64,000 bases of DNA, from the NCBI GenBank assembly GCA_035275065.1, contig DATENM010000133.1, positions 87,324 through 151,323 of the forward strand, in the 5' to 3' direction. The notes beneath the pieces are model-generated. The model saw nothing but the letters and a program-made list of their open reading frames with translations. It was not told the DNA's origin and ran no database searches. The translations under genes were made by a program, and so were the position numbers. This document shows positions 62,412 to 64,000 of this stretch, piece by piece (the stretch's first letter is position 1; every line of letters begins with the position of its first letter). The DNA is from Blastocatellia bacterium (GTDB lineage: Bacteria > Acidobacteriota > Blastocatellia > UBA7656).

Positions 62412-63728
62412 TTAGAAGTCGCTGATGACGCGCGTGCTGGCGATGTAATCTTGCCAGCCTCGGCGTTGCGGACTGAAAGCGCCCCACAGCAAGCCGATGC
62501 CGGCGGGCGCGGCGGCAATAAAGCAGCCGGCAGTGCGGAGAATAGCGCGCGGCGCGCTCACCGGCTCAGCCGTCAGGTTGTCAACCAGACGCGTGTTCGT
62601 CAGCATCATCCCGAATGTCCGCCCGCAAAGCGATTGCGTCAGCGCCAGATAAAAGAAGCCGATCATCAGCGTGATGACGATACTGGCAGAACGCGTCTGC
62701 GACAGCCCGAAGTTACCATTGTACAGGCCGATCAGGGCGAGGAAGGGAAGCGCGCTCAGGGCGATGGCGGCCAGATCGACCAGGCCCATGAAGAGATGGA
62801 TCAAGGGCGACGATTTGGCATCGCGGTGCAACTCGGCGTTCAGCGCGCGATCCACCTTGCGGATTTCAGCTTCGAGATAATCGAGTGGCTCAATCTCGTC
62901 TATGGTGATGGCGTTCGAGATGTCTTCGAAATCAAGATCGTTGGCGCAAACCGTGTGGACAGGCTCGCCGACCAGGCTGCTTTCGACTTTACGGGCCGAT
63001 ACCGCGACGGCGATTGGTTCCAGCGGCTGAGTTGTTTTGCCGACTTCTAGCGCGACGGGTTTGGCGGCAACAGCGCGGCTCGCAGAGATGTCCAGCGAGG
63101 GCTTGGCGCGGCCTTCAATCGGTCTGGGCGTAAGCTCCGGAATGGGCGAATCGTTGTGAAGAATCTCAGCCGCCGGTTCAAGCGCGCGCGCCGTCGCCTG
63201 ATTTTCAACCGTGTAAGCGGGCCGGGCTGGCTTTGCCGGCTCGATCTTCGGCAGATATTCGCGGCGGGCGTTTTCGCTGGCGCGGCGGACGCGAGACAAC
63301 GCTTTTTCGACAATCGGGTTGGTGGTCGTGATTGCGGCTGGTGCCTCTGCGATCTCTTTCGCAAAGCTTTCTATCCGTGTGTCGCGTTCAAGAAGAGCCG
63401 CCGTATCGCCGACTGCGCGACGCGGCTCGCGACCATCGGTGAAGGCCGGCGCGGCAGCCGTTTCTTCAACCCGCGCGGGTGTGGCGCTGGCCAATGCAGG
63501 GTTGTTGCGGCGGGCGCGGATGGCGCGCACCTTCTCATTCAAATCCTGGCGCCATTGCGGCAGCGTTGTATCGGTGGAATCAGGCTCAGGCGTCATCCGC
63601 TGCTTGCGCGGGAATTCAATCAAGCGCGAGTCGTTGGCGCGCTGAGTGCGGCGGCTCGACAACATTTTGCAACGCGGGCAGCGCGTCAAGGTATTTGGAT
63701 AGTTATGACCACATCCTTGGCAGTTCAT
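62412..63728 (-). CDS. Zinc-ribbon protein with C-terminal RDD membrane domain
   Basis: A 438-residue protein. Two CxxC pairs at residues 3-6 and 17-20 form a zinc ribbon. A long charged, Ala/Pro/Glu-rich, probably disordered region follows. The RDD membrane domain occupies about 300-438 with several helices (FLALIGLYNGNFG, VITLMIGFFYLAL). The ribbon at the start favours ATG 63728 over an in-frame start at 63809. Function unknown; RDD domains are often small-molecule or ion transport modules. Confidence 0.8.
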   Translation of the reverse strand: MNCQGCGHNYPNTLTRCPRCKMLSSRRTQRANDSRLIEFPRKQRMTPEPDSTDTTLPQWRQDLNEKVRAIRARRNNPALASATPARVEETAAAPAFTDGREPRRAVGDTAALLERDTRIESFAKEIAEAPAAITTTNPIVEKALSRVRRASENARREYLPKIEPAKPARPAYTVENQATARALEPAAEILHNDSPIPELTPRPIEGRAKPSLDISASRAVAAKPVALEVGKTTQPLEPIAVAVSARKVESSLVGEPVHTVCANDLDFEDISNAITIDEIEPLDYLEAEIRKVDRALNAELHRDAKSSPLIHLFMGLVDLAAIALSALPFLALIGLYNGNFGLSQTRSASIVITLMIGFFYLALTQSLCGRTFGMMLTNTRLVDNLTAEPVSAPRAILRTAGCFIAAAPAGIGLLWGAFSPQRRGWQDYIASTRVISDF

Positions 63729-63904
63729 TACGAATACACCCCGATTAATCAGCGAACGAGATAAGGGGGATCCTGGCGATTCGGCCCGGATACTAACAGA
63801 TGTTTCCAAGGCAGGTCAACCAAAATGTTGCGCTAAACGGGTTGCCCTGCACAAGATATCACGGTCATTCAGTTCTCGTGAGAAGTAAGACGAAATACGA
63901 TAAA

Positions 63905-63949
63905 GTCTCACCTCGTTGAAGATTGGCAAATCTATTGACGAGGTGAGAC
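63905..63949 (+). promoter_or_regulatory. Hairpin covering the ribosome-binding site of the last gene
   Basis: GTCTCACCTCGT (63905-63916) and ACGAGGTGAGAC (63938-63949) are perfect 12-base complements. The second arm holds GAGGTGAG, the only good ribosome-binding site for the ATG at 63950. In RNA this stem would hide the site. Confidence 0.5.
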
Positions 63950-64000
63950 ATGACAAGATCGAGTCTTGTTTTGATAGAAGTATTCTCCGCCATCCCCGAT
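63950..64000 (+). CDS. Start of an unidentified gene, cut by window end
   Basis: An ATG at 63950 opens a frame (MTRSSLVLIEVFSAIPD) that runs off the window. The strong GAGGTGAG site just before it is the main evidence for a gene. Seventeen residues are too few to name it. Confidence 0.45.
   Translation, partial: MTRSSLVLIEVFSAIPD

Noticed and set aside
1..64000. tRNA, rRNA or riboswitch genes
   Set aside because: None of the intergenic gaps showed a cloverleaf, rRNA-like segment or a riboswitch core that I could recognise by eye; a covariance-model scan would be needed to be certain.

Overview
The window is GC-rich bacterial chromosome with no rRNA, tRNA, phage, insertion sequence or CRISPR that I can see. 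The gene content suggests an Acidobacteriota genome, perhaps class Blastocatellia. The clues are paired DUF1549/DUF1553 and DUF1501 proteins, many secreted M14/M28/M48 peptidases, CocE-type hydrolases, PQQ propeller dehydrogenases, CheB-CheR-kinase fusions and MacB-type permeases. This is an inference from protein families, not from a marker gene.

Layout. 1-5.4 kb: a Ycf48/BNR-repeat protein (cut at the left edge), an M14 carboxypeptidase and an M28 aminopeptidase, all secreted-type. 5.5-10.5 kb: an RRM RNA-binding protein, a GNAT acetyltransferase, the NurA nuclease with a HAS-barrel protein, a DUF5658 membrane protein and an aldo/keto reductase. 10.6-16 kb (minus strand): a signalling block with a giant CheB-CheR-PAS-histidine kinase, its LuxR-type regulator, a 64-residue protein and a single-domain response regulator. 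16.3-30 kb: the DUF1549/1553 plus DUF1501 pair, a PQQ/heme dehydrogenase, a second aldo/keto reductase with a CocE hydrolase, two small exported or anchored proteins and an FdhF/YdeP molybdoenzyme.

30-36.5 kb is an aromatic amino-acid supra-operon: trpG, trpC, trpF, trpB, trpA, chorismate mutase, DAHP synthase and prephenate dehydrogenase. Several stop/start overlaps link its genes; trpE and trpD are absent. aroA and aroK lie 22 kb further on. Between them come a PPP-type phosphatase with a lipoprotein, a thiolase, a TPR-thioredoxin protein, a small possible Sm-like protein, and a three-gene cassette of amide-bond-forming ligases (ATP-grasp, circularly permuted ATP-grasp, GCS2/YbdK). Next are a DUF4956 membrane protein, an M48 protease, two MacB-like permeases with no ATPase, a NorD-like VWA protein with no AAA+ partner, a caspase-fold TPR protein that has lost its catalytic cysteine, and an RsbV/RsbW pair. 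The right end holds aroA, aroK, rqcH, a zinc-ribbon/RDD membrane protein and the first codons of another gene.

The most unusual structure is not a gene. At least eleven intergenic gaps hold long inverted repeats, most of whose arms are built from degenerate tandem 7-8-base units that differ from site to site. Most sit within about 10 bases of a stop codon. One has imperfect terminal inverted repeats and a perfect 13-base flanking duplication, which suggests it moved. The three-ligase cassette is the best candidate for an uncharacterised biosynthetic system.
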